Shown here piece by piece: positions 29,066 through 36,335 of a stretch of 64,000 nucleotides of DNA (position 1 is the stretch's first letter; the number at the start of each line of letters is the position of its first letter). The stretch comes from Spartobacteria bacterium (GTDB taxonomy: Bacteria > Verrucomicrobiota > Verrucomicrobiia > Chthoniobacterales > Chthoniobacteraceae). The notes beneath the pieces were generated by a model. That model ran no database searches. It was given only the letters and a program-made list of their open reading frames with translations, and was not told where the DNA came from. The DNA lies in NCBI GenBank assembly GCA_021324395.1, contig JAJPJG010000011.1, positions 62,001 to 126,000 of the forward strand, written 5' to 3'. The translations under genes and the position numbers were made by a program.

Positions 29066-29974
29066 TTAAGCTATCGCTAGCGATTGCACAGTTTCAGGTT
29101 CCAGTCCAGCAAGTAACTTTTCGGTCCGCCCACTGATACCTTCGAACGAAGCAGGAAACACTCCATCTCGCGAATTTGGAAACACGATATAGCGAATATA
29201 GGCTTTCTCCGTTCCGCCGTTGCGCGGACTGCAATGGTCATTCCCAAGCAACTCACGCGCTGTTGCAATCGAAGCTTCGCCGATTTTGTGTTTCGGTCCC
29301 GCATCTGCAACAATTGCAGCGATACGTTTACCCGTGCGAGTGTTAATTACTATCGCATAATCTCCCAAGCTGGCATTACCGAGGTGTCCACCAGGAAGAA
29401 CGATGTAGGGAATCGACTCGGCATCCACGTAACGCCGCGGATCCGTTTTCGGACGCGTTAAATCCTGAAGCGACGTTGTTGAAATGTAATAACCCGGTGC
29501 AGGATCACCATCCTTTTGCTCGATTGGTTTTCCATTTCCATCGGTCAACACTCCGACCCAGTTGCCATTTTGATCCTTCCCGTTCTGATCATAATCCAAT
29601 CCATCATTACCATCTTTGTAAGCACGGAAAGCCCCATCGGCATCGATTTCCATACCAGCCGTATAATAAATCACTCTTCCATCTGCTGTTTGAAAAATTG
29701 TAGAGTCGCCGATGTGGTCAAGGGCTCCATCCCCCATTGGAGGCACATCTTCTGGAATCGCAAAACTGAACTTACCCGCCGCAGCATAGGTATTTGGTCC
29801 GACAACACCGTCGTCTCCAAGCCCTTCACGACGTTGAAACTGAATGGTTGCCTGTTGTGTCCCGAGCTCAAAATCGCCGTCAACGGGACCAGGATTAAAA
29901 CCCTGTTCGCTTAAGAATTGTTGCCATGCGGCAACATCACCGCCCTTTGTTCCGATAGTTAGGATTCTGCTCAT
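29066..29974 (-). CDS. Peptidoglycan-binding GH75 chitosanase-like protein
   Basis: A 302-residue protein. Residues 5-66 form a PG_binding_1 domain (DVAAWQQFLSEQGFNPGPVD, DDGVVGPNTYAAA). A linker IPEDVP (73-78) leads into a GH75 chitosanase-like domain (about 86-285). That domain shows GMEIDADGAFRAYKD, LDYDQNGKD, GYYISTTSL, RYVDAESIPYIVLPG, LGDYAIVINTRTGK and VADAGPKHKIGEASI. GH75 enzymes cut chitosan; with the peptidoglycan-binding domain the target could also be a de-acetylated cell wall. No signal peptide is visible, which is odd for such an enzyme. The ATG start at 29974 gives the complete first domain. Confidence 0.8.
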   Translation of the reverse strand: MSRILTIGTKGGDVAAWQQFLSEQGFNPGPVDGDFELGTQQATIQFQRREGLGDDGVVGPNTYAAAGKFSFAIPEDVPPMGDGALDHIGDSTIFQTADGRVIYYTAGMEIDADGAFRAYKDGNDGLDYDQNGKDQNGNWVGVLTDGNGKPIEQKDGDPAPGYYISTTSLQDLTRPKTDPRRYVDAESIPYIVLPGGHLGNASLGDYAIVINTRTGKRIAAIVADAGPKHKIGEASIATARELLGNDHCSPRNGGTEKAYIRYIVFPNSRDGVFPASFEGISGRTEKLLAGLEPETVQSLAIA

Positions 29975-30033
29975 AGTTTATAGTGATTTTGTTTAATGTG
30001 TTTTGTGTTAAGATTGCATTTGCAATATTATGC

Positions 30034-31173
30034 CTAGTTGGTTTTTTCCGGGACCTTAAAACCGATATAGGTTCCACCGCTAATACCCATGAGTCCCAAC
30101 ATTGTCGCCGAGATTTCAGGCATGGCCAATGAATGATATACGCTATGCACGAATATTATCCCAACAATCAGGGTCCACGCCGCGATTTGGAATCGGTGAA
30201 AGCTGATACCACCACCATCACTAACCAAGTCCCACAAAAATCCACGGCTTGCCGATGGTTGAAGTAATTCATTTAGTCGCGCTATTTCCTCGTTTGCTTC
30301 CTCAAGCTTCGCTTGCTCCTCTGGAGTCCGATTATTACTTGCGTTCAAGGTTTTGCTTATTCTTGTAAATTCGTCCCTTTTGAGTCTAGCACCGGTGTTC
30401 TTAGCCGCATCCACCATGACGGCGGCAAAGCCCGTTGCGGCACTAATCCCTATCAAACCCAATACAGACTCCGTGACTGTATCTGTATCTCCGGTGACCA
30501 TGAAAATGAAAAGGTAGGCTGCAATGGTAATAAACAGCCAAAATGCCATTTGCGTGCGAGCCAAGCTAAAAGGTTTGTTTCCTTCAGGCAGACAGGCGCC
30601 ATCGTCCCTCAGTAAATCCGTTTTCCATCCCATCAAAAACAATAATATTGCAAGGGCTATCATTGACCAAAACCACCCCCATAACCATCCGCGGTAGATA
30701 ACGCGCATCTCCAATTTTACATTGGTAATTAGTGGTAGCTCCCCTTTACGGCCAAGTGTAACATCCACTTTGGGCCAGTCTTTCCCGAGAAACTGAAGCG
30801 TTGGGCACAATACTCGGTTCCACGCATCCCGACTATCCGCTTTGGTCGAATCTCTTGAAAGGATTACGCTAATCCAATCATCCGCAAGCTTGCTTAGGAT
30901 GATTTCAGCATCTGGTATCAATATCCCGCCAACATACACCTGCAATTCCTTTTGAGGATTTTGTTGCTGCCATTCCTTCAACCCTTTGCCGTGAAGTGTA
31001 ATCATTCGATCGAGGCCAATGAAGCCTTCGCCTTCCGTAATTACCGGTGGAGCTAATGGCTGTTTTTGATCTTCGGCCATCCCCATTAGGGACCAGGCCA
31101 GCAGCAAGGTTACAACAATAACGAGCCTTGGTCTTTTTTGAGACAACGTGGCCGTGATGAAATGTGCGAGCAT
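30034..31173 (-). CDS. Membrane protein with two matching transmembrane repeats
   Basis: A 379-residue protein. A signal-like hydrophobic N-terminus (about 15-31) precedes an extracytoplasmic domain with beta character (33-160). Then comes a membrane part containing an internal duplication. Residues 202-250 (FSLARTQMAFW to LGLIGISAATGF) align with 324-371 (SFHRFQIAAW to LGLMGISGGTYIG) at a constant offset of 121, keeping R206/R327, Q208/Q329, A210/A331, W212/W333 and LGLxGIS. A charged coiled-coil helix (about 285-304) separates the two repeats. I have seen similar RTQMAFW-type repeats in uncharacterised proteins of soil bacteria but know no function. Confidence 0.65.
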   Translation of the reverse strand: MLAHFITATLSQKRPRLVIVVTLLLAWSLMGMAEDQKQPLAPPVITEGEGFIGLDRMITLHGKGLKEWQQQNPQKELQVYVGGILIPDAEIILSKLADDWISVILSRDSTKADSRDAWNRVLCPTLQFLGKDWPKVDVTLGRKGELPLITNVKLEMRVIYRGWLWGWFWSMIALAILLFLMGWKTDLLRDDGACLPEGNKPFSLARTQMAFWLFITIAAYLFIFMVTGDTDTVTESVLGLIGISAATGFAAVMVDAAKNTGARLKRDEFTRISKTLNASNNRTPEEQAKLEEANEEIARLNELLQPSASRGFLWDLVSDGGGISFHRFQIAAWTLIVGIIFVHSVYHSLAMPEISATMLGLMGISGGTYIGFKVPEKTN

Positions 31174-31180
31174 AGCTTTC

Positions 31181-31921
31181 TTACTGATACGGGACAGAAA
31201 TTGACTTTTGATAACGTAAGGGTTGAAGAATCGGAAAGCTCGTCGCGGCGCTTGCCCAAGGCCACCAGCTTCGTTCCTTCACCGGCCAGCAAGAAGGCGC
31301 AGAGTAACCTTTATCTTTTAATCGTGAAATGAGATAGTCACTAATGTCGACCACTGCAGTGCAGCTTACCGGCTTCTTTCCCAAAAGCTGGCTGGTAAAT
31401 CGTATCGTGAGCTTCCGATTCCGTTGGATTCCCCCGATAAAGGTATCCCATGACAGGTAATTCCGTCCCGGGTCCTCCCGCGTCGTGCGAGCCGCAAAGT
31501 AGGTGCTATGACTGGTTTCGCTCCCTCCGTTCACCGCAAAAGGGGCGGCATCGACGGCGTCATGTGCCGTTAACGCACCTTCGAATGTAGTAAAGGTGAC
31601 AAACTCCTGCCACTTGTGCTCATAGCTCCTGCCGTTGCAATCAAAGCACAATGCCTCACTCGTGATCACTGCATTGTAGCCGGGTTGACCATCGTTCACA
31701 TAAGACATACTTGTCGAAAACCGCGGCGAATTGCTGTCCTTATCCCGAATAATCAGCACTTGCTCCGGTGGAAACATCGTCACGTGCGCGCCCCTGACAA
31801 AACTCCAGACCGAACATGCAATACCGACGACTGACAAAAGAAATGCCGCCAAGGCCAGAACGTCCGCCTCCGGCTTGATCGTAAACTTCCACCGCAGGTT
31901 CTTTGGGAGATCGTCACTCAT
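31181..31921 (-). CDS. Membrane-anchored protein of unknown function
   Basis: A 246-residue protein with one N-terminal membrane anchor (about 20-43, DVLALAAFLLSVVGIACSVW) followed by a soluble, probably beta-rich domain (MFPPEQVLIIRDKD, FSTSMSYVNDGQPGYN, KLTIRFTSQLLGKKPVSC). Four cysteines occur in the outer domain. No family recognised. It starts inside the stop of the small lipoprotein gene (ATGA overlap) and ends seven bases before the next gene, so it is part of a tight operon. Confidence 0.6.
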   Translation of the reverse strand: MSDDLPKNLRWKFTIKPEADVLALAAFLLSVVGIACSVWSFVRGAHVTMFPPEQVLIIRDKDSNSPRFSTSMSYVNDGQPGYNAVITSEALCFDCNGRSYEHKWQEFVTFTTFEGALTAHDAVDAAPFAVNGGSETSHSTYFAARTTREDPGRNYLSWDTFIGGIQRNRKLTIRFTSQLLGKKPVSCTAVVDISDYLISRLKDKGYSAPSCWPVKERSWWPWASAATSFPILQPLRYQKSISVPYQ

Positions 31922-32247
31922 TGAATTGCAGGTCTTGGGACATCCTCCGGAATCGCAGATGGCGGTGGATCCGCCGGAACAGCACCTACAGGCGGAATAT
32001 CCTCCGAGACGGATGCCGGAGCGCGGCCCATCGGTTTGGCCATCATTTGCATTTTATACGGTCCTTCTCGCGAAGTTTCTTCAATCGGCCGATGCCTGTA
32101 ACGTGGCTCGGCATAATAAGAGCCATTCGACCTGCTGCTTGCACTTTCTTCATACGTCCCGCATCCCGTCAGCCCGAGCATTATCACCAGAAAAAGGATA
32201 AAATGTGTCTGGTTGGTGATTCGAACATCTGAAGATTGGTTAGCCAT
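31918..32247 (-). CDS. Small Pro-rich lipoprotein
   Basis: A 109-residue protein with a hydrophobic segment and lipobox LTGC (C29), so it is likely lipid-anchored. After a Ser/Tyr/Arg stretch, the C-terminal third is Pro-rich and contains EDIPPVGAVPADPPP and IPEDVP. The IPEDVP hexamer also occurs as the linker of the GH75-like protein two genes downstream. Its stop overlaps the next start (ATGA). No known family. Confidence 0.6.
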   Translation of the reverse strand: MANQSSDVRITNQTHFILFLVIMLGLTGCGTYEESASSRSNGSYYAEPRYRHRPIEETSREGPYKMQMMAKPMGRAPASVSEDIPPVGAVPADPPPSAIPEDVPRPAIQ

Positions 32248-32263
32248 AAATCTTAGTCAGCTT

Positions 32264-33190
32264 CTATCCGAGCGTTACACTCACCGCCGCGCTGCGCGCG
32301 CTTTCGCCGGCGGCGTTGTAGGCGGTGACTTGGAAATGGACGGTGGCCTTTGCCGGAAGGTTCTCCAGCAGCACCTGGGTCTCGGTCGTGAGATCGAGCG
32401 GCGCGAAATCCGAGTCCACGCCTTCGACTTTCTTGAAAGGCCGATACTTCTCCGCGCGCGGACTTGCAGCCCAGCCGAACGCGATCGCATTCGCGCCGAC
32501 CTGATGGCCGCTCACCCCATCCGGCACCCCGGGCGCGGAACTGCCCGCGGGCGGCACGAGGCCAAAGTAGTAATAGAACGCGCTTTCATCGGGCAGGATG
32601 GAGTAAAGCTCGTTGATGAGCCCGCTCATCGCGTTGCGCAGATCGGCGATGGCGAAATCGCGCGCAGCCTTTGCCTGCACCCGCGCCGCCACCATCCCAT
32701 TGAGCGCGGTGCGCGCGCCATCGAGCGCGTCGTAGAGTTCGCCCGCGTGGGCGGAGGTAAAGGCGAGGTCATCGTTGGTGAACTGCTTGCCGAGATTCGC
32801 CGTGAGATAATCGCGAATGCCGGCGAGCACCTGCGCGCGATCCTCCGGCGAATCGGGCATCGCGGTCGTGCCCGGCTTGTAGCCGATGGCTTCCCAGTCC
32901 TTCGACGGAGCGCTGCCGAACGCTTTGACGAAAATGCTCTTTACCGACGCGATGAAGCCTTTCGCATTCGAGTTGGCAATGTTACGCGCAGTCGTGCCAT
33001 CGCGCTCCCCCTTTTGCGCCGCGTCATAGGTGCTCTGCGCCGTAAAGGCCGCGCCGAACTTCGCCTCCATCACATCCTTCGTCCATTGCTTCACACCGAT
33101 GGCGACGCCTTTCTTATCGAGGCCATCGATCATGTCCTCGCAGAGGGAAAAGAGTTTGTCGTTGGGATCAGGGAGGCGATTGCCGGTCAT
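32264..33190 (-). CDS. Helical protein with C-terminal Fn3 domain
   Basis: A 308-residue protein. The first about 210 residues are predicted largely helical (NRLPDPNDKLFSLCEDMIDG, AQVLAGIRDYLTANLGKQF, LYDALDGARTALNGMVAARV). The last about 85 form an Fn3-like domain ending FQVTAYNAAGESARSAAVSV. There is no signal peptide or membrane segment. GC content is high again here. The ATG start overlaps the stop of the upstream 14-residue-repeat gene (ATGA), coupling the two. Similar helical-Fn3 proteins occur in Verrucomicrobia without assigned function. Confidence 0.65.
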   Translation of the reverse strand: MTGNRLPDPNDKLFSLCEDMIDGLDKKGVAIGVKQWTKDVMEAKFGAAFTAQSTYDAAQKGERDGTTARNIANSNAKGFIASVKSIFVKAFGSAPSKDWEAIGYKPGTTAMPDSPEDRAQVLAGIRDYLTANLGKQFTNDDLAFTSAHAGELYDALDGARTALNGMVAARVQAKAARDFAIADLRNAMSGLINELYSILPDESAFYYYFGLVPPAGSSAPGVPDGVSGHQVGANAIAFGWAASPRAEKYRPFKKVEGVDSDFAPLDLTTETQVLLENLPAKATVHFQVTAYNAAGESARSAAVSVTLG

Positions 33191-33657
33191 AGCGGTTTTT
33201 CGGGTTTCGAGTTTTGGTTTTTCATAAAAAGGAAGGTCGTCTGGAGATCACTCACCTTGTCTTGAGATGCGTCGGAGTCGGTTTGGGCGATGTGCAAAAC
33301 GCCGGACACGACGCGGCTGTCGCTTTTTAGACAGGCAAAATCGGCGGACACGGCGTCGGAATCGCTTTTGGACATGCCGAAATCCTCAGCCACGGCGGAG
33401 AAACCACTTTTCGGGATGTCAAAAAGCCCGGACACAGCCGTGGCGACACTTTTGCCGATGTGCTTTTTCGCCGACACACGCGTGGCCGCAGTTTTCGGGA
33501 TATGCTTTTGGGCAGCAACCGCGGTTTGCACAGTTTTCGGCATCTGCTTTTCGGCGGACACGGCGCCGGTCGCACTTTTCGACATCACCGAAATCGCCGC
33601 CACGGCCTTCGTTCGGCGATTTACTCTGGTGAAAGGAGTCCGGGCATCAGTGCGCAT
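33187..33657 (-). CDS. Protein built of eight 14-residue repeats
   Basis: A 156-residue protein whose centre is eight consecutive degenerate 14-residue units: MSKSATGAVSAEKQ, MPKTVQTAVAAQKH, IPKTAATRVSAKKH, IGKSVATAVSGLFD, IPKSGFSAVAEDFG, MSKSDSDAVSADFA, CLKSDSRVVSGVLH and IAQTDSDASQDKVS. The consensus is (M/I)xK(S/T)xxxxVSxxxx. A regular hydrophobic spacing suggests a stacked or amphipathic fibre. No known family. The antisense strand is also open, but the ATGA overlap with the downstream gene and the strand of all neighbours favour this strand. No ribosome binding site is obvious. Confidence 0.6.
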   Translation of the reverse strand: MRTDARTPFTRVNRRTKAVAAISVMSKSATGAVSAEKQMPKTVQTAVAAQKHIPKTAATRVSAKKHIGKSVATAVSGLFDIPKSGFSAVAEDFGMSKSDSDAVSADFACLKSDSRVVSGVLHIAQTDSDASQDKVSDLQTTFLFMKNQNSKPEKPL

Positions 33658-33755
33658 CGAGTTAGAGCAGTGTTTCTGGCGGGAACATCCCCGCCGCCAG
33701 ATTGGCAGGCATGGCTGGAAAAGGCTGGGTCATTGAAGGGAACTGGTGCGTGCGA

Positions 33756-34346
33756 TTACCAAAGGCCCACGGCAGCGGGAAAGACGATGTCGTTGCCATC
33801 CCAGCTATTGTTAATCGCCGGAAGCTGCACGATCCCGGCATTGGGTTTGAACTGCTGGTATTCCGCAAAACCGGTGGATTGGGCGAGCCAGCCGGTCTGG
33901 GCGAGGCCCTTGGACGTCAAAATCCGGCAGGTGCGACCGGAACCGTAAACGCTGGACACATAACCAGCCGGCTGAATCGCGGCCTGAAATGCCATCATGT
34001 AATCTGAAATGCGTCCGTTGATCGTAGGGCCGGTGGCGTCGGAGTCGTCCGGATCGTAATCCACGGTGGCATAAATTTGCGTGCCGGCTGGCTGGCCTAG
34101 TGACTGGGCATATGCGGCGGCGGCGTGGCCGTCCACAGTGCCCTGGTTAACCGTGAAATAGTCATCGCGGATCGGATAGCCCTTTTCGTAGATGGACCAG
34201 ACCTGAAGGGTGGCGTTGCGGAGTTCCGCGATCATCGCAGCGTCGCAACGATCCGGCCTGAGGTAAATGCCAACGGCGATGTAGCCGGCATTGGCAAGAT
34301 GCTGAGCCTGCCCTGTAGTCTTGGAAGAGGAGTCGAGTGCTTTCAT
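33756..34346 (-). CDS. DUF1906 (glycoside hydrolase-like) protein
   Basis: A 196-residue protein matching DUF1906, a TIM-barrel domain related to GH25-type lysozymes and found in mycobacterial Rv2525c. Typical features are the start MKALDSSSKT with an early Asp (D5), GYIAVGIYLRP, VWSIYEKGYP, IYATVDYDPDD, and the later WLAQSTGF and VQLPAINNSWDGN. The domain makes up the whole protein, and no signal peptide is present. By analogy it may bind or cut cell-wall glycans, but catalysis has not been established for the family. Codons here are of intermediate GC. Confidence 0.75.
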   Translation of the reverse strand: MKALDSSSKTTGQAQHLANAGYIAVGIYLRPDRCDAAMIAELRNATLQVWSIYEKGYPIRDDYFTVNQGTVDGHAAAAYAQSLGQPAGTQIYATVDYDPDDSDATGPTINGRISDYMMAFQAAIQPAGYVSSVYGSGRTCRILTSKGLAQTGWLAQSTGFAEYQQFKPNAGIVQLPAINNSWDGNDIVFPAAVGLW

Positions 34347-34421
34347 AGTTATGGGTGTGTAGCGATGGCTTGTGAAGGTTATGAACGGTGCCTTGCAACT
34401 CGGTGGGTGAGATTCAAGCCG

Positions 34422-34580
34422 TCATGGTTTTTGGAAAATGACGACGACATCACCTGTGCTGGTCTCAAAGGCCGCAGCAAGCGCATAACCTGCGTGTGCG
34501 GGATCCCCAAGGAAGGTGTTGATCTTGGCTTCGATTTGGCCGGAATCGGCGGCATTGATGCGTTTCACGATGACATTCAT
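34422..34580 (-). CDS. 52-residue protein coupled to the lipoprotein gene
   Basis: A short frame from ATG (34578-34580) to TGA (34422-34424). It begins MNVIVKRINAADSGQIEAK and ends GDVVVIFQKP. The gap to the upstream lipoprotein stop is five bases, and strand and spacing fit the operon. The sequence is a plausible small alpha/beta fold (strand-helix-helix-strand) with no membrane segment. No family recognised; no clear ribosome binding site, so translation probably depends on coupling. Confidence 0.5.
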   Translation of the reverse strand: MNVIVKRINAADSGQIEAKINTFLGDPAHAGYALAAAFETSTGDVVVIFQKP

Positions 34581-34585
34581 AGAAG

Positions 34586-35326
34586 TTATAACGCTGGCAG
34601 CGTGCTTAATTGTTCATTGGTGGCTTTGGCCTTTTGTTTTGCTTCGGCATTGGCTTTGTCTTTGCCGGACTCCTTGGAAAGGTTGGCCAGACCGCTGGTA
34701 AGCGTTCCAGCGTCGTAGTAACGAATGATGTCGCGCAGCCCCGCCTCAAGAGGATACTCCGTGGTGCCTTGCTCCTTCATCTTTTTGATCATCTCCGTAG
34801 CTATATCGGCTCGAGCGGCATCCATCTGGAGGCGAACGGCCTGGATAGTATTGCCAAGGAGAACGTTGGAATCGATCGATTTACTGACTCCTTGCGCCGC
34901 CGTGGAGATGGCCGAAAGAACTGTCTTGAGTTCCTTTGCGCCAGCTGCTGTCGAAGCCAAGCTCGTGCCTAACCCTAAAGTATCGGTAAAGATATTCTTC
35001 CCCGAGATATCTGCGCGTAGCTCAAAGGTATAGCGATAATAGTAGTCATCCACCATACCCATCAACTCATAGAGAATGCGATTGCGAACGGAGTTGGAGT
35101 AACCTGATCCAGCATACGCAGCTTTGAAAAATGGCTGGGCAGGCGTGCTCTGGGCTGGATCATAGCTGTAAGTGAGCACTTTTTCTGGATGCGGATTGCT
35201 ATGCATCTTGCGATAGGTAAAAGCTTGGTGTGCGCCGGCGGTCGAACATCCAGTCGAGAAGGCGGCACACGAAATCATCGCGACGGCAATTAAGAGTGAT
35301 TTTATTTCAGGTAGGGACGTGGTCAT
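34586..35326 (-). CDS. Lipoprotein of unknown function
   Basis: A 246-residue protein with signal sequence and lipobox FSTGC (C27). The mature domain shows YRKMHSNPHPEKVLTYSYDP, VRNRILYELMGMVDDYYYRYT and a helical stretch ending KESGKDKANAEAKQKAKATN. It resembles no family I can name; the central YELMGMVDDYYxxYxxxL pattern could serve as a search seed. The ATG is directly preceded by five AACC units (on the coding strand). The nearest Shine-Dalgarno-like AGAGG lies upstream of those repeats. Confidence 0.65.
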   Translation of the reverse strand: MTTSLPEIKSLLIAVAMISCAAFSTGCSTAGAHQAFTYRKMHSNPHPEKVLTYSYDPAQSTPAQPFFKAAYAGSGYSNSVRNRILYELMGMVDDYYYRYTFELRADISGKNIFTDTLGLGTSLASTAAGAKELKTVLSAISTAAQGVSKSIDSNVLLGNTIQAVRLQMDAARADIATEMIKKMKEQGTTEYPLEAGLRDIIRYYDAGTLTSGLANLSKESGKDKANAEAKQKAKATNEQLSTLPAL

Positions 35327-35346
35327 GGTTGGTTGGTTGGTTGGTT
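35327..35346 (-). repeat. Five GGTT/AACC tetranucleotide repeats abutting a start codon
   Basis: Five perfect GGTT units on the plus strand (AACC on the coding strand) lie immediately before the lipoprotein ATG at 35326. An AGAGG ribosome-binding-like sequence sits on the far side, so a change in unit number would change the spacing to the start codon. Confidence 0.85.
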
Positions 35347-35364
35347 AGATGAGTCCTCTAAGAG

Positions 35365-36330
35365 CTATGGTTTCTGCATCGCATTCAGCACTTCCAGGAT
35401 GACTTCGGTAAAATGGGCGACGACCTTGCCGAAGCCACCTACACTGGGATGAAGTTCATTAGCCCAGTCCGCGGTGTTTTGTTGCAGGATGCCGCGGCAG
35501 TCGATGTGGTAAACAATACCGGGATTGGCTTTGGCCAAGTTTTCAATGGTCTCGTTGAGCATATTGATAAGTGCCCGGATGACCTTGTAGCGTTCGATGT
35601 CGGGCCAAATGCGGTTACGCGCGAAGGCTGGCAAAAGCCAGGGACCTATAAAATGGAATCCCAGCGGCGCACGAAGAACCGCCCGACCATCGGGCATAGC
35701 GTAGTCGTAACCGTGGATGAATATCTTGATGTCCGGCTTTGCTCCTTTGACAGCGTCGATAATGGTCTGCATCGCCTTCGAGCAGTAGTTCTGGAACGTA
35801 TCCAAGGCGCGCGCGGTTCTAAGCGGCGCTTCTCCGGATGAGGCATGATTGAGGAAGAACTCCAGCTCCACGCCATCGCTACCAGCCATGTCATTACCGC
35901 CCGCGGAGAGCAGGAAGAAATCGGGCCGGTGTTGCCGGATGGCATCGAGCGTGGTGAGGAGCTGGCAGGGCACCGGTTGTGCATTCGGGCCCAGGTCGGT
36001 TCCATAGGCCATGTTTTCCAGAGTGTCGCCGGCCTTAGCTAAATTGAAGATATGGAACTTACCGGTTTGATGGAGCTGAGCGAGTAGATCGCCTTTGAAA
36101 GGGTCTTCCAAAAAGGCGGGAAGATAATCGAACCATGAATCTCCCTCCGAGACTCCGACCCAAGCCTGCTCGTCCCATGACTTCGCTGCCTCGGCGTCGA
36201 TTCTCTTTTCAAAGGTAGCGTTGCCGGTTTGATACATTGTCTCCCGTGCTTCAGGAGTAAGATCAGCCAGGATGGTCTTTACTCGCGAAAAGGGTTGCTG
36301 CGGAACTAGGAAACTAGGCGAAAAGGACAT
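35365..36330 (-). CDS. SGNH/GDSL-family hydrolase
   Basis: A 321-residue protein with the SGNH blocks: block I GDS (63-65, nucleophile S65) in EGDSWFDYL, block III GGND (144-147), and a late ELHPS (292-296) in the position of the catalytic DxxH, with H294. Family members are esterases, lipases or carbohydrate deacetylases. No signal peptide is visible. The ATG at 36330 was chosen: the frame stays open far upstream, but that part is Arg/Pro-rich nonsense overlapping the protease gene. The start lies five bases from the protease stop, so the two are in one operon. Confidence 0.8.
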   Translation of the reverse strand: MSFSPSFLVPQQPFSRVKTILADLTPEARETMYQTGNATFEKRIDAEAAKSWDEQAWVGVSEGDSWFDYLPAFLEDPFKGDLLAQLHQTGKFHIFNLAKAGDTLENMAYGTDLGPNAQPVPCQLLTTLDAIRQHRPDFFLLSAGGNDMAGSDGVELEFFLNHASSGEAPLRTARALDTFQNYCSKAMQTIIDAVKGAKPDIKIFIHGYDYAMPDGRAVLRAPLGFHFIGPWLLPAFARNRIWPDIERYKVIRALINMLNETIENLAKANPGIVYHIDCRGILQQNTADWANELHPSVGGFGKVVAHFTEVILEVLNAMQKP

Positions 36331-36335
36331 AATGA

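Noticed and set aside
33290-33736. Plus-strand frame across the 14-residue-repeat gene, itself showing 14-residue periodicity
   Set aside because: Any 42-base repeat is periodic on both strands; the ATGA coupling and the strand of all neighbours favour the minus strand.
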